A DNA stretch of 64,000 nt from Leptolyngbya sp. NIES-3755 (GCA_001548435.1 AP017308.1:2365030-2429029); one strand, 5' to 3'; positions 36,811 through 48,138 are shown, numbered from the stretch's first letter. The notes: a model not told the origin generated them from the sequence alone. Numbers and translations are program-made.

Positions 36811-39800
36811 TTACAGGCGATCGAGCTTGGCTCTAAGAATTTCTGCCTGTTTTTCTGCCTCAGATAGAGCGTCCCGCGTCGATTGCACCACTTCGGGCGG
36901 CGCTTTATCGACAAATTTGGGATTATTCAATCGACCGCTAAGCGACTGAATTTCTGCTTCGACTTTCTTCAAATCCCGTTCAGTCTTAGCTTTCAGTGCT
37001 TCAAGATCGATCAATCCTGCCAACGGAATCGAAATTCTAACGGTTCCAGTCACACCCACGATCGTTTGAGCATCATCGACAGGTTCCGCTTGAACGGGAG
37101 TAATGACAGGTGGTTTCGGTTCTCCAATCACTTCGGTCTTGAATTGATTCACCTGCTTGAAGAAGGTTTGTCGATCGCGGGTTCCCCAAAGCCGCGTTTT
37201 CGTAAACCAAACCGTATAGCCGATTCCCACAATTTCGAGCAGCGGTGCGAGTAGCGGAACTTCGTGAACCGTTTCGAGTGCAGCAGAAGCGACATGGAAG
37301 GCAAACAGAATCGCGCCAATGAGCAGCAGCGAGAGCAGAATCTTCTGATGTTTATCGATGAAGGTTCCAACGGTGTCGAGTGCCGTGACTAGAACTGGCG
37401 CGTCAGAATCGGAGGATTTCGGCACGACAGTTTCGGGTGTTCCAGCGATCGATAACGTTTCAACCCGCGCCATGTCCTTAATATAAGACTGACCTCGAAT
37501 CAGGGTTTGCTTTTCCTGTTCGTCTTCAGTCGAGAGCGCGACCGTAATCCTTGCACCGGGTTTGATTTCGGCACTAGCTCTGAGATTCCGAATCGTCCGA
37601 ATCGAGTTGAGAATGAGTTCAAATTGTTGCTCTAGTTTCGGATCGATCAGGTTTGTATCAGAGACTGGATAGGTTTGAAGCGCTAGAGAATTGTGATCGG
37701 TTTCGGGAGTTTGTGTCAGAGTGTGCCAAATCTCCTCAGTAATATGCGGCATGAAAGGGTGTAGAAGTTTGAGCGTTCCATCCAGCACATGAGCGAGGGT
37801 TTGCTGAGCCGCCAAACGAGTTGGAGCATTCGGATCTTGCAGACGCGATTTGACTAGCTCAATATATTGATCGCAGAAATCACCCCAGATGAATTCGTAC
37901 AGGCTCTTTGAGGCTTCCCCGAATCCATAGTTGTCGAGATAACTCCGGACATCTTGAGCAAGTCGATTGAACTTGGAGAGAATCCAGCGATCGCTCAATT
38001 CCAAGTTTTTCGGCTCTCCTAATTGAGCAGGCGTTTTCCCATCCAAATTCAGCATCACAAACCGCGACGCATTCCAAAGTTTATTGGTGAAATTGCGCGA
38101 GGCTTCAACGGTTTCGGATTCATCGGTTTTGCGATCGTAGGCAATGCGAATGTCCTGACCCGCTCCAGTGACTTCTCTCACTAAGGTATATCTCAGCGCG
38201 TCCGTTCCATATTTATCAATCAAAATCAGCGGATCGATCCCATTATTCGCTGATTTCGACATCTTTTTATTGTTTTCATCCCGCACCAATCCGTGAATGT
38301 AGACATCTTTGAATGGCATTTGTCCGGTAAAGTGTCCTGCCATCATCGTCATCCGGGCAACCCAGAAAAAGATAATGTCGAATCCAGTCACGAGCGTGGC
38401 AGTGGGATAGTAGCGCTTGTAATCTTCGGCTTCTGTGTCTGACCAACCTAAAGTGGAAAAGGGCCACAATCCCGATGAGAACCAAGTATCGAGAACATCA
38501 GGATCTTGCTCGATTTGGACAGTTTCGCCAAATTGCTCGATCGCTTTTTTCTGCGCTTCTTCTTGCGATCGCGCCACAACAAACGGCGTGTAATCCGTAA
38601 TCTCGCCATTCGTCTCACTGGTCGCATACCAAGCGGGAATCTGATGTCCCCACCATAATTGGCGCGAGATACACCAATCTTTTAGACTGACGAGCCAATC
38701 GCGATATACCTTCGTCCAGCGTTCCGGTACGAATTGTGGAGAAGCTTGATCATCTAAAGAAGCGAGTGCGAAATCAGAAAGCGGTTTGATTTTGACGAAC
38801 CATTGAGTCGAGAGCAGCGGCTCGATCGGAACTTTTCCGCGATCGCTATAAGGCACAGTATGTTTATAAGGCTCAATCTTCACCAGGCAGCCTTCTTCTT
38901 CCAACTTCTTGACAACATTCTTCCGCGCCACAAAGCGATCTTGCCCCTGGAATTCTCCAGCGTTCTCGTTCATCGTGCCGTCTTTGTTCATCACATTGAT
39001 CGACGGCAATTTATGACGCTGCCCCATCTCGAAATCGTTCAAATCGTGTGCGGGTGTGACTTTGACGCAACCTGTTCCAAAACTCGGATCAACGTGCTCG
39101 TCCCCGATAATCGGAATTTCACGGTAAACGAGCGGCAATAACAGGGTTTTACCAATCAAATGTTTGTAGCGATCGTCATTCGGATTCACCGCAACCGCCG
39201 TATCGCCTAGCATCGTCTCCGGTCGAGTCGTGGCGACCACTAACTCACCTTCCCCTTCCGCGATCGGATACTTGAAATACCAAAGATTTCCGTCAACTTC
39301 TTTATTTTCAACTTCGAGATCCGACACAGCAGATTGACTTGCTGGACACCAGTTGACCAAATAATTGCCGCGATAAATCAGCCCTTCATCGTGCAGTTTG
39401 ACAAAGGCATCTAACACCGCTGCGGACAGTCCTTCATCCATCGTGAACCGTTCACGCGACCAATCCACCGACACCCCTAATCGTCGGAGTTGATTCACGA
39501 TCGTGCCCCCCGATTCCGCTTTCCATTTCCAGGCACGTTCCAAAAACTGTTCGCGTCCTAAATCATCGCGAGTTTTCCCTTCCGCTTTCAGTTGCCGGTC
39601 CAAAATCGTTTGAACTGCAATACTGGCGTGATCCGTTCCTGGCAACCACAGCGTATTCTTCCCTAACATCCGCTGATATCGAATCAACACATCGATCAGT
39701 GAACTCTCAAAAGCGTGACCCATGTGCAAACTACCCGTCACATTCGGCGGCGGAATCACCACACAATATGGCTCACCGGGTTGACTGGGATCAGCCTTAA

Positions 39801-39882
39801 AGACCTGATTCTCCTCCCAAAACTTTTGCCATTTCGCTTCAGTGGTCGCAGCATTGTATTGAGTTGGAAGAGTGGCAGTCAT
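36811..39882 (-). CDS. valS: Valyl-tRNA synthetase with CAAD membrane domain
   Basis: ValRS charges tRNA-Val. From [17 protein letters not shown] (ATG 39882; a further ATG at 39906 lacks family support) it is 1023 residues. HIGH-type motif [15 protein letters not shown] is near residue 53 and KMSKS ([12 protein letters not shown]) near residue 555. An insertion at about 841-922 (37117-37362) holds a hydrophobic pair of helices ([16 protein letters not shown] and [17 protein letters not shown]). This is the CAAD domain, found only in cyanobacterial and plastid aminoacyl-tRNA synthetases, which can bind them to thylakoid membranes. It precedes the usual C-terminal coiled coil. Confidence 0.97.
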   Translation of the reverse strand: MTATLPTQYNAATTEAKWQKFWEENQVFKADPSQPGEPYCVVIPPPNVTGSLHMGHAFESSLIDVLIRYQRMLGKNTLWLPGTDHASIAVQTILDRQLKAEGKTRDDLGREQFLERAWKWKAESGGTIVNQLRRLGVSVDWSRERFTMDEGLSAAVLDAFVKLHDEGLIYRGNYLVNWCPASQSAVSDLEVENKEVDGNLWYFKYPIAEGEGELVVATTRPETMLGDTAVAVNPNDDRYKHLIGKTLLLPLVYREIPIIGDEHVDPSFGTGCVKVTPAHDLNDFEMGQRHKLPSINVMNKDGTMNENAGEFQGQDRFVARKNVVKKLEEEGCLVKIEPYKHTVPYSDRGKVPIEPLLSTQWFVKIKPLSDFALASLDDQASPQFVPERWTKVYRDWLVSLKDWCISRQLWWGHQIPAWYATSETNGEITDYTPFVVARSQEEAQKKAIEQFGETVQIEQDPDVLDTWFSSGLWPFSTLGWSDTEAEDYKRYYPTATLVTGFDIIFFWVARMTMMAGHFTGQMPFKDVYIHGLVRDENNKKMSKSANNGIDPLILIDKYGTDALRYTLVREVTGAGQDIRIAYDRKTDESETVEASRNFTNKLWNASRFVMLNLDGKTPAQLGEPKNLELSDRWILSKFNRLAQDVRSYLDNYGFGEASKSLYEFIWGDFCDQYIELVKSRLQDPNAPTRLAAQQTLAHVLDGTLKLLHPFMPHITEEIWHTLTQTPETDHNSLALQTYPVSDTNLIDPKLEQQFELILNSIRTIRNLRASAEIKPGARITVALSTEDEQEKQTLIRGQSYIKDMARVETLSIAGTPETVVPKSSDSDAPVLVTALDTVGTFIDKHQKILLSLLLIGAILFAFHVASAALETVHEVPLLAPLLEIVGIGYTVWFTKTRLWGTRDRQTFFKQVNQFKTEVIGEPKPPVITPVQAEPVDDAQTIVGVTGTVRISIPLAGLIDLEALKAKTERDLKKVEAEIQSLSGRLNNPKFVDKAPPEVVQSTRDALSEAEKQAEILRAKLDRL

Positions 39883-40000
39883 GAGAATTGAAGAGATTGG
39901 GGACATTTAGCTTATGATAAACGGTTCTCTGCGTGTGATGCCGATAAAAATGGGTACTCCTTTTCAGAAGCACCCACCGACTCAGATTCAATTGAAAGTT

Positions 40001-40738
40001 CTAGTCGATGAAGCCCATCAAGGTTGCAGGATCATCGATATCGTTCGTGAAAATTGGTCGATCGCCCGGTAATTTCTCAGCATTCATCAACCCGGATGCA
40101 CTTGCCATCACTGGTCGATCGCCTGCCAGAGTCAAAGCCGAAACGGGGTGAAAATCGCTGTAGAAGATGGGACGATTTCCAGGCAGCATTTCCGCGACTT
40201 TCAAATCGCTTGCCAGGATCGGACGACCGTTGAGAATAGTTCCGAAGACTGCGAGATGACTGGCTTCGATCGGGCGCTCACCGGATGACGTGATTGAGCC
40301 AACAAATTCCACGTCACTCGGCATCACTGGACGATTCCAGATCGAGAGGCTTGGAACATCGCTACGGATCTCGATCGCGTTTCCTTCACCTTCTGCGGGA
40401 GTTGCCGTTGCTTCGATCACTTCTGAATGACTCATAGGAGATTCCTCTGGGGTTGATTCTGTGGATACGGTGGGAGGGTCAGGTTCTGAAACGGGATCAG
40501 GCTGTTTCGCCTTTAAAACAGGCAGCGGTTCAGGTGCATGAGCAACTTCGGGTTCGCTGGCTTCTGAAGTTGGAGCTTCTTGAGTCGGAACTTCAGAAAT
40601 CGGAGCTTCCGCTGTAGATTCTTCCGCTGTGGGTTCTGTCGTTGTTGGAGTTGCGCTCTCTGGTGTTTCTGTCACCTTGGCAGCAGTGCGCCGATTATTT
40701 GTCCTACGACTGGACGGATTTCCACGGCTGGTTGCCAT
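40001..40738 (-). CDS. Repeat protein with low-complexity N-terminus
   Basis: A 245-residue protein. The first 120 residues are Pro/Glu/Ser/Thr/Ala-rich and probably disordered, starting MATSRGNPSSRRTNNRR. The rest is built from five to six degenerate ~20-residue units, each with a G(D/N/E)RPI core and a following S-D or A-S pair: SSGERPIEASHL, LNGRPILASDL, LPGNRPIFYSDF, LAGDRPVMASAS, LPGDRPIFTNDI. The unit reads as a small beta-strand/turn module, possibly a binding repeat. No membrane segment or signal peptide is seen. The function is unknown. It lies 95 bases upstream of valS on the same strand. Confidence 0.75.
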   Translation of the reverse strand: MATSRGNPSSRRTNNRRTAAKVTETPESATPTTTEPTAEESTAEAPISEVPTQEAPTSEASEPEVAHAPEPLPVLKAKQPDPVSEPDPPTVSTESTPEESPMSHSEVIEATATPAEGEGNAIEIRSDVPSLSIWNRPVMPSDVEFVGSITSSGERPIEASHLAVFGTILNGRPILASDLKVAEMLPGNRPIFYSDFHPVSALTLAGDRPVMASASGLMNAEKLPGDRPIFTNDIDDPATLMGFID

Positions 40739-40924
40739 TGCGTCATCACCTCAACGAGTTTACAGAGTTACAGTTTGCGAACCACCGGAAGAATTCACTC
40801 AGGGGCTTTATGCAGTATGTTAAATGGCTGATTCTTAAGAGAACATTATAAGTGATACCGGGGTCGGTAATATCGGTTGATCCCAAGCAGAATTAATCCG
40901 ATCGATTGGGGGAACTAATCGATC

Positions 40925-40972
40925 AAAAAAGGAGGCACGACAGCTTCGCTACACGAAACGTGTTCGCCTCCC
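40925..40972 (-). terminator. Rho-independent terminator of prk
   Basis: On the minus strand, GGGAGGCGAACACG pairs with CGTGCCTCC, with a loop of about 19 bases, followed by TTTTTT (40925-40930). It sits just after the prk stop codon. Confidence 0.8.
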
Positions 40973-40994
40973 TTCAATCCTTGACAATTCGGAT

Positions 40995-42005
40995 CTAGAC
41001 GTTTGCAGGAACCTTAGTTGCACCCGCTTTATTGGTCAAGCGCTCATAAGTTGCCCGCATCTTCAGACCGGTCAACACTTGGAACAAGCCCGTTCCATTG
41101 CTAGAACCTGGATACTCGCGGTGTTGCAGCAACAATTCAGTCACTTCACCGTTATATTTCGCTGAAGTCTTGCTCAAGTGCTGCTCAATGTAGATCACTT
41201 CTTCGAGCTTGTCGAATTGTCCATCCACTTCGAGTACCGAAACACCGTGTTTGTAGTACACATCCGGTCCATAGTGCATTCTGATTCCCGGATACGAACA
41301 GGTCAACTTACGACCGCAAGGAGTCCAATCGATCGTAGAACCTTCGTCAAACAGGTAAACCGGATCGTAGCCTTCGATGCCATCGCGCTGAATCATTTGA
41401 ACACGCAGCACTTTCCGCTCTTTATCGTCCTTGATCAACTGCGTCGGCAGCACTTGGATCACCACATCTGCAAACTCTTTTTGCGGATCGATGTACGCAT
41501 CAAAGTCCGGTTTACGCGAATTGATTTGCGCCAAGACATCTTCGTAGCTGTGACCACGTTCTGCCATGTCACGCTGAATCTTCCAGGCGATCTTGACTTC
41601 ATCGCTGATGTCGAGATAAACGCTGAAATCGATCAAATCGCGTACACGCTGGTCATAGAGCGGATGCAAGCCTTCGATCACGATGATGTGATTTGGTTCC
41701 ACCTTTTCGGGCGGATCGATCATTCCGGTTTCGTGGTTGTAGATCGGCTTATCGATCGTTTCTCCGCTCTTGAGCGCTTTGATTTGCTCATACATCAGGT
41801 CGAAATTATTCGCCTTCGGATTGAGTGCGGTGATGCCCGTTTCTTTGCGCTGTTTCCGATCCAGACTGTGGTAATCATCCAGGCAGATCACGGTGACGAA
41901 ATCTTCCCCAAACAGATCTGTGATTCGGCGCAGAAACGTGGATTTTCCGCATCCGGAGTCTCCGGCAACGCCAATCAGAACCACGCGGTCTGGCTTACTG
42001 GTCAT
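40995..42005 (-). CDS. prk: Phosphoribulokinase
   Basis: Prk phosphorylates ribulose 5-phosphate to the Rubisco substrate, a Calvin-cycle step. The 336-residue protein has the P-loop GVAGDSGCGKSTFLRR (about 12-27). Cys19 (in the P-loop) and Cys41 (VICLDDYHS) are the redox pair reduced by thioredoxin; a second pair lies in CGRKLTCSY (about 233-240), which in cyanobacteria contributes to the GAPDH/CP12/PRK complex. The start is MTSKPDRVVLIGV. A strong terminator follows. It diverges from petH across a 497-base intergenic region, which probably contains light-regulated promoters for both. Confidence 0.98.
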   Translation of the reverse strand: MTSKPDRVVLIGVAGDSGCGKSTFLRRITDLFGEDFVTVICLDDYHSLDRKQRKETGITALNPKANNFDLMYEQIKALKSGETIDKPIYNHETGMIDPPEKVEPNHIIVIEGLHPLYDQRVRDLIDFSVYLDISDEVKIAWKIQRDMAERGHSYEDVLAQINSRKPDFDAYIDPQKEFADVVIQVLPTQLIKDDKERKVLRVQMIQRDGIEGYDPVYLFDEGSTIDWTPCGRKLTCSYPGIRMHYGPDVYYKHGVSVLEVDGQFDKLEEVIYIEQHLSKTSAKYNGEVTELLLQHREYPGSSNGTGLFQVLTGLKMRATYERLTNKAGATKVPANV

Positions 42006-43741
<1,736 letters not shown>

Positions 43742-43763
43742 TTTCAATTAGCGAACCCAATGA

Positions 43764-43799
43764 AAGCCGGGAGGATTGCAAGATTCTTCCGGTTTTTTC
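43764..43799 (+). terminator. Rho-independent terminator of petH
   Basis: CCGGGAGGA (about 43767) pairs with TCTTCCGG with two G-U pairs and an 8-base loop, followed by TTTTTT. It is 22 bases past the petH stop. Confidence 0.8.
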
Positions 43800-43835
43800 G
43801 TGCGATATGATTTGAGGATAGATTGAGGCTGAACC

Positions 43836-44498
43836 ATGACGTTAGCGATCGATGCCAGTGCTTTGTCGTTGAATGATGTTCACCGGATGCTGAATTTGCA
43901 GCGGCGGATTGAGCGGTTTATCGATCGACCTCTCTCATTAGAACCTTTAACTGAATCAGAACAGCAAACGTTAGAAAAGCTGAGAACAAGTTTTGAAGTT
44001 TACTTTGACGAGGGCAAGATTCTTGAAGGGCAGATTCAGTACTTGTTTCTCTCTCCGCTGATGTGGCTTGCTGGTTTTCATACTCCAAGAATTAAGACCA
44101 GCTTGGAGGTTGGAATCGCCAGCATTGAAGTCGAGGACGAGGATACGCTAATCAAGGGGCGGATGGATATTCTTGCTGCGAAACGAATGCAAAATCAGCA
44201 AGAAGTCAATGTGTTTTGGGTGCTGATTGTGGAGGCGAAAAATAGTAGCCTTGAACCTTCAGAGGGTCTACCGCAGCTTTTGACTTATGCCTATACAGGA
44301 TTGGAGCAACAGCAATCAGTTTGGGGATTGACGACGAATGGATTGAATTATCAATTTGTGCGGATTGAGCAGGGCGATCCACCGACTTACACTGTATTTC
44401 CACCTTTGAACATGCTTTATCTCGATCAAGCCGAACAATTGTTACAGGTGATGAAAGCGATTTGTAATGAAACGCGATCGCTCCCAATTGAACCGTAA
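43836..44498 (+). CDS. Restriction-subunit-R-like nuclease-fold protein
   Basis: A 220-residue protein of the type seen in cyanobacteria as a stand-alone HsdR N-terminal-like domain. The PD-(D/E)xK pattern is present: IEVEDEDTLIKGRMDILAAKR with Asp in GRMD, then WVLIVEAKNSS with the E-A-K. No helicase or methylase partner lies next to it, and the type I machinery is absent. The C-terminal VWGLTTNGLNYQFVRI matches family members. It is followed 1 base later by a convergent gene for an XRE-type regulator. Whether it cleaves DNA is unknown. Confidence 0.75.
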   Translation: MTLAIDASALSLNDVHRMLNLQRRIERFIDRPLSLEPLTESEQQTLEKLRTSFEVYFDEGKILEGQIQYLFLSPLMWLAGFHTPRIKTSLEVGIASIEVEDEDTLIKGRMDILAAKRMQNQQEVNVFWVLIVEAKNSSLEPSEGLPQLLTYAYTGLEQQQSVWGLTTNGLNYQFVRIEQGDPPTYTVFPPLNMLYLDQAEQLLQVMKAICNETRSLPIEP

Positions 44499-44499
44499 T

Positions 44500-44754
44500 T
44501 CATTCCTCAACATCCGGTACATATTGAATCAAGTCCGCAGGTGTGCAATTCAGCGCATCACAAAGTTTTGCAAGTGTTTCACCGCCGATCGCTGGCATAT
44601 CATCCGCATTCTTCAACTTTGAGATACTCACCGGGTTCATAGTCATGATTTGAGCCAGTGTCTTATTGGTCATTTTTCGATCTGCCATGACCACCCGTAA
44701 TCGCCAACGAATCTTTCCCACAAATTCACATTGCTCAAAAATGAAGGTTTCCAA
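44500..44754 (-). CDS. XRE-family transcriptional regulator
   Basis: An 84-residue helix-turn-helix protein. LRVVMADRKMTNKTLAQIMTMNPVSISKLKNADD is the Cro/C1-type HTH, with the recognition helix in MNPVSISKLKN. ETLAKLCDALNCTPADLIQYVPD is the typical C-terminal portion of XRE regulators. It lies tail to tail with the restriction-like gene. The target operator is not known. Confidence 0.9.
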   Translation of the reverse strand: METFIFEQCEFVGKIRWRLRVVMADRKMTNKTLAQIMTMNPVSISKLKNADDMPAIGGETLAKLCDALNCTPADLIQYVPDVEE

Positions 44755-44888
44755 ACTTTCTTTGGGTTGAACCTTGAATCATCACTCATAGCCTGATAAG
44801 CTATTTAAATGAATTAAGAGTTGATGCGCGATCGCTAACCCTGCCAAGAGATCTCGATCGCGTCACCCCAAATTGAGGTAAATAAATC

Positions 44889-45119
44889 ATGCCATACAAC
44901 GCTGAGTTTGATGATTCTGCGGCGGATAATCGTGTGCGATCGTATCAAGAGCGTTTTTTAACGAATTGGGCGATCGTTTGTCTTCTCCCTGATATGCAGC
45001 GCGTGATTGTTGGACGATTTCGCACTCGCACCGATGCCGATGGTCATTTACGAGTATTGCGCCAGATGATGCCGAGGCGGGAATTTATTGTAATGTTCGA
45101 TCGTCAAATAAATGAGTAA
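44889..45119 (+). CDS. Small hypothetical protein
   Basis: A 76-residue protein, MPYNAEFDDSAADNRVRSYQE start, then a strand-helix segment (WAIVCLLPDMQRVIVGRFRT) and a basic C-terminus (MMPRREFIVMFDRQINE). It looks like a conserved cyanobacterial protein of unknown function rather than a shadow. Start ATG 44889. It is on the same strand as the degraded toxin system that follows. Confidence 0.55.
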   Translation: MPYNAEFDDSAADNRVRSYQERFLTNWAIVCLLPDMQRVIVGRFRTRTDADGHLRVLRQMMPRREFIVMFDRQINE

Positions 45120-45150
45120 TAATACAGCTACGAAAGTGTAGAAGGCTCCT

Positions 45151-45372
45151 ATGACGACTCGATTAGAAGTTCAAACTGCAATTCAGCAATTACCAGAAGA
45201 TGAAATTCGCGACCTTGCGAAGTGGATTCAGGATTATCTTGATGAACGGTGGGATCGACAGATTGAGAGCGATTTCGCCACGGGAAAGCTCGATCGGTTA
45301 ATTGCAAAAGCCGAGTCGGATATTGCAACAGGCAAAGTGAGGGATCTAGATGAAGTCCTTCGCGACGGCTGA
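45151..45372 (+). CDS. Antitoxin of a degraded RelE-type system
   Basis: A 73-residue protein, MTTRLEVQTAIQQLPEDEIRDLAKW then WDRQIESDFATGKLDRLIAKAESDIATGKVRDLDEVLRDG. The C-terminal DFATGKLDRLIAKAESDIATGKVRDLDEVL pattern matches the tail of cyanobacterial antitoxins paired with RelE-like toxins. The overlap with the downstream frame (45350 onwards) is the usual antitoxin/toxin coupling. It looks intact, whereas its toxin is broken. Confidence 0.7.
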   Translation: MTTRLEVQTAIQQLPEDEIRDLAKWIQDYLDERWDRQIESDFATGKLDRLIAKAESDIATGKVRDLDEVLRDG

Positions 45373-45606
45373 TTTTTGGCAAGCCTATGCTGAATTGTCA
45401 CCCGATATGAAAATACAGGCACGAAAAGCCTACAAGCTTTGGAAGGAGGATTCTCTGCATCCTTCTCTGCACTTCAAGAAAGTCGGCAAAAAACTCTGGT
45501 CTGCTCGTGTTAGCGGTGCATATCGAGCATTGGCTTGAAACAAGGTGACGATTATTACTGGTTCTGGAATGGCGATCATAATGAATATAAGCGTCTTCTA
45601 AATTGA
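45350..45606 (+). pseudogene. RelE/ParE-type toxin, frameshifted
   Basis: The frame from ATG 45350 (MKSFATADFWQAYAELS, LHFKKVGKKLWSARVSG) stops after AYRALA at 45538. The remaining family pattern, KQGDDYYWFWNGDHNEYKRLLN, continues one base out of phase and ends at TGA 45604-45606. Adding one base at about 45536-45538 joins the two. Without the C-terminal strands the toxin should not fold. The upstream antitoxin is intact, a common result of toxin decay. Confidence 0.8.
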
Positions 45607-45755
45607 TTTGGAACACTGGCTTTCCGCTGCATCTACAGTTCAAGGATGCAGGACAAATCTGAACAACGATTTTAGTCTGTGAAACATACTGTTACATTTG
45701 CTGCGACGAAACGGTAAAATGACCGAGCTACATATCGTTTCGCTAAAAGAATTAC

Positions 45756-46820
45756 GTGCAAGTTTACCCGAACCCGTCTAGCTCCCCGGTTGCAGACGTT
45801 TATATCCGTGAGGATCTACCCTTTACGCTCAAAGATGTTCGATCAGCAATTCCCGATCGCTGTTTTGAACCGTCCACTGCTCGATCGCTCTTTTATTTCT
45901 TCCTGGATATCAGCATCATTGCAGGACTGATCGCGATCGCGGCTTATCTCGATTCCTGGTTGTTTTTTCCGATTTTCTGGTTTGCTCAGGGCACAATGTT
46001 CTGGGCATTATTTGTGGTTGGACATGACTGCGGACATGGTTCGTTTTCCAAACACAAATGGTTGAATAATTTGATTGGTCATTTGTCGCATTCTCCGATT
46101 CTGGTTCCGTTTCATGGTTGGAGAATTAGCCATCGGACACACCACGCCAACACAGGCAATATTGATACAGATGAAAGCTGGTATCCGGTGACAGAAGCGC
46201 AGTATGCAGGAATGGGATTTTTGGAAAAGCTGATGCGGTTCTATTTGCCGCTGATTGCTTATCCACTGTATCTGTTTCGTCGATCGCCCGGTAAACAAGG
46301 CTCTCACTTTATGCCGAGTAGCCCCTTGTTTAAGCCATCTGAGCGCAATGACATCATTGTAAGTACCGTTTGCTGGTTAGCAATGATTGGATTTCTTGCA
46401 GCATTAACAGTCTCATTCGGATTTCTGTTTTTGCTCAAGTACTATCTCGGTGGTTATGTTGTATTCGTAATTTGGTTAGATTTGGTCACGTTCTTGCACC
46501 ATACCGAAGATGACATTCCTTGGTATCGCGGTGAAGATTGGTACTTCTTGAAAGGAGCACTGTCTACTATCGATCGAGATTACGGTATCTTCAATCCGAT
46601 TCACCACGACATTGGAACTCACGTTGCACATCACATTTTCTCGAACATGCCGCACTATCGTTTGAGAGAAGCGACAGAAGCGATTAAGCCCGTGTTGGGC
46701 GGTTACTATCGGAAGTCGAGTGAGCCGATCTGGAAGAGCTTCTTTAAGTCCTATTTCGCTTGTCATTTTGTGGCAGACAAGGGATCAAAGATTTACTATC
46801 AATCGCCTCACGTTCGTTAA
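45756..46820 (+). CDS. desB: Omega-3 acyl-lipid desaturase
   Basis: DesB puts a double bond at the omega-3 position of membrane acyl lipids; the enzymes use ferredoxin and act in thylakoid and plasma membranes. The 354-residue protein has four or so membrane helices and the three histidine boxes: HDCGH (90-94), HRTHH (126-130) and, near the C-terminus, HVAHHIF. It begins with GTG 45756 (MQVYPNPSSS). The WGIFN-like phrase DYGIFNPIHHDIGTH is typical of DesB. Cold responsiveness is usual for the family, but I saw no regulatory site. Confidence 0.9.
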   Translation: MQVYPNPSSSPVADVYIREDLPFTLKDVRSAIPDRCFEPSTARSLFYFFLDISIIAGLIAIAAYLDSWLFFPIFWFAQGTMFWALFVVGHDCGHGSFSKHKWLNNLIGHLSHSPILVPFHGWRISHRTHHANTGNIDTDESWYPVTEAQYAGMGFLEKLMRFYLPLIAYPLYLFRRSPGKQGSHFMPSSPLFKPSERNDIIVSTVCWLAMIGFLAALTVSFGFLFLLKYYLGGYVVFVIWLDLVTFLHHTEDDIPWYRGEDWYFLKGALSTIDRDYGIFNPIHHDIGTHVAHHIFSNMPHYRLREATEAIKPVLGGYYRKSSEPIWKSFFKSYFACHFVADKGSKIYYQSPHVR

Positions 46821-46833
46821 TGTTCAGAGGGAC

Positions 46834-47145
46834 TCATTCTTCTGTGGGTTCCTCGTTCATCTCGATTAAGCCTTCTTCTACGGCTGTTTCGAGCAAGAAA
46901 CGTTTCGCAAGTCGATCGTAGACTCCCGCACCCACAAACTGTGGAAATTTATGCGATCGACTATAAACCCAAACTAGATTCCCTTTCTCGAAAATCCGCA
47001 CATCCTGAAACCATTTGCACTGAGGCATGAGGGACTTCGCAAATTCGAGGGCATCAATCCAGCGATCGAATTCTCGATCGACCTCACGAGTTACAACCTT
47101 AAACACAGTTCTATCTTTGTCAACGCTACTTCTAGAATAAAGCAA
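46834..47145 (-). CDS. Conserved hypothetical protein
   Basis: A 103-residue soluble protein, MLYSRSSVDKDRTVFKV start, with WIDALEFAKSLMPQCKWFQDVRIFEKGNLVWVYSRSHKFP. The strand-rich layout reads as a small DNA- or RNA-related or stress protein, but no domain is recognisable. It converges with desB and diverges from the MnmD-like gene over 16 bases. Function unknown. Confidence 0.6.
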   Translation of the reverse strand: MLYSRSSVDKDRTVFKVVTREVDREFDRWIDALEFAKSLMPQCKWFQDVRIFEKGNLVWVYSRSHKFPQFVGAGVYDRLAKRFLLETAVEEGLIEMNEEPTEE

Positions 47146-47161
47146 GCGTTAAAAAGTATGT

Positions 47162-48025
47162 ATGACAGATTGGATTCCACAATTGACTCAGGATGGGTCT
47201 TATACGTTTTTTTCTGAAGAATTTGGAGAAGCATTCCACAGCTATCAAGGCGCGAAAACAGAAGCCTTTCAGAAATTTTCTGATGCGATCGACCTAGAGC
47301 AAAGAGCAAAACAATCTGAAATCAAATTACTAGATGTTTGCTATGGATTGGGATATAACACCGCAGCAGCGATCGAGGTGATCCGAAAAGTCAATCCAAT
47401 CTGCAACATTGAAATCTATGGTTTAGAGCTTGATCCAACCGTTCCAATTGGAGCCGCACCACTTCTACAACATTGGTCAACTGATGTTCAAATAGTTCTA
47501 GAATCACTCGCGAAACAGCATTTCTATCAAGATGATCATCTCAAAGCACAACTATTGATCGGAGATGCAAGACAAACCATCCAACAGTTGAATCAATTTC
47601 AAGCAGACGCTATCTTTTTCGATCCATTCTCACCGCGTCGTTGTCCTCAGCTTTGGACGATAGAATTTTTTCAATTAGTTGCTCAATGTCTTGCACCGGA
47701 TGGCAAGCTTGCAACTTATTCTCGATCGGCATCGGTTCGGACTGCATTGATTGAAGCAGGATTGAAAATTGGAACGATTCCGCTCGGAGAATTGCATCTA
47801 CCGCATGATTGGGCGCAAGGTACGATCGCGACTTGGAACTCTGAAACCTTGCATCCTTTATCTCAAATGGAACAAGAGCATTTAAACACTCGTGCAGCAA
47901 TTCCTTATCGCGATCGTACACTCCACGATTCAGCCGAGGAAATTTTAAAACGACATGAACAAGAACAGCGATCGAGCAAGGTAGAATCAACCTCAAGTTG
48001 GCGCAGAAGGTGGAACATCAAATGA
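47162..48025 (+). CDS. MnmD-like tRNA wobble-uridine methyltransferase
   Basis: A 287-residue methyltransferase. The start, WIPQLTQDGSYTFFSEEFGEAFHSYQGAKTEA, is the characteristic DGSYTFFSEEF segment of the methyltransferase part of MnmC/MnmD. SAM-binding LLDVCYGLGYNTAAA and the DxFSP-type FFDPFSPRRCPQLW are typical. It lacks the MnmC oxidase half, so it is like MnmD. MnmD converts nm5(s2)U to mnm5(s2)U in tRNA. Its stop overlaps the start of a 38-residue ORF (ATGA). Confidence 0.85.
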   Translation: MTDWIPQLTQDGSYTFFSEEFGEAFHSYQGAKTEAFQKFSDAIDLEQRAKQSEIKLLDVCYGLGYNTAAAIEVIRKVNPICNIEIYGLELDPTVPIGAAPLLQHWSTDVQIVLESLAKQHFYQDDHLKAQLLIGDARQTIQQLNQFQADAIFFDPFSPRRCPQLWTIEFFQLVAQCLAPDGKLATYSRSASVRTALIEAGLKIGTIPLGELHLPHDWAQGTIATWNSETLHPLSQMEQEHLNTRAAIPYRDRTLHDSAEEILKRHEQEQRSSKVESTSSWRRRWNIK

Positions 48026-48138
48026 ATGATCACGTTGGATTTTTGCAAAACTGGCAAGATGCACTCGTATTCTGGAGCTTTGTTGCCGCGACCGTCTTTG
48101 TGACGTGGCGAATTTTAGTCAGCAAACCCAAAGAATAG
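48022..48138 (+). CDS. Small membrane protein (38 aa)
   Basis: ATG 48022 overlaps the stop of the MnmD-like gene by 4 bases (ATGA), a sign of coupled translation. The 38 residues are MNDHVGFLQNWQDALVFW then SFVAATVFVTWRILVSKPKE, with one membrane helix and a basic tail. It ends at TAG 48136-48138. Probably a genuine small membrane protein; the function is unknown. Confidence 0.55.
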   Translation: MNDHVGFLQNWQDALVFWSFVAATVFVTWRILVSKPKE

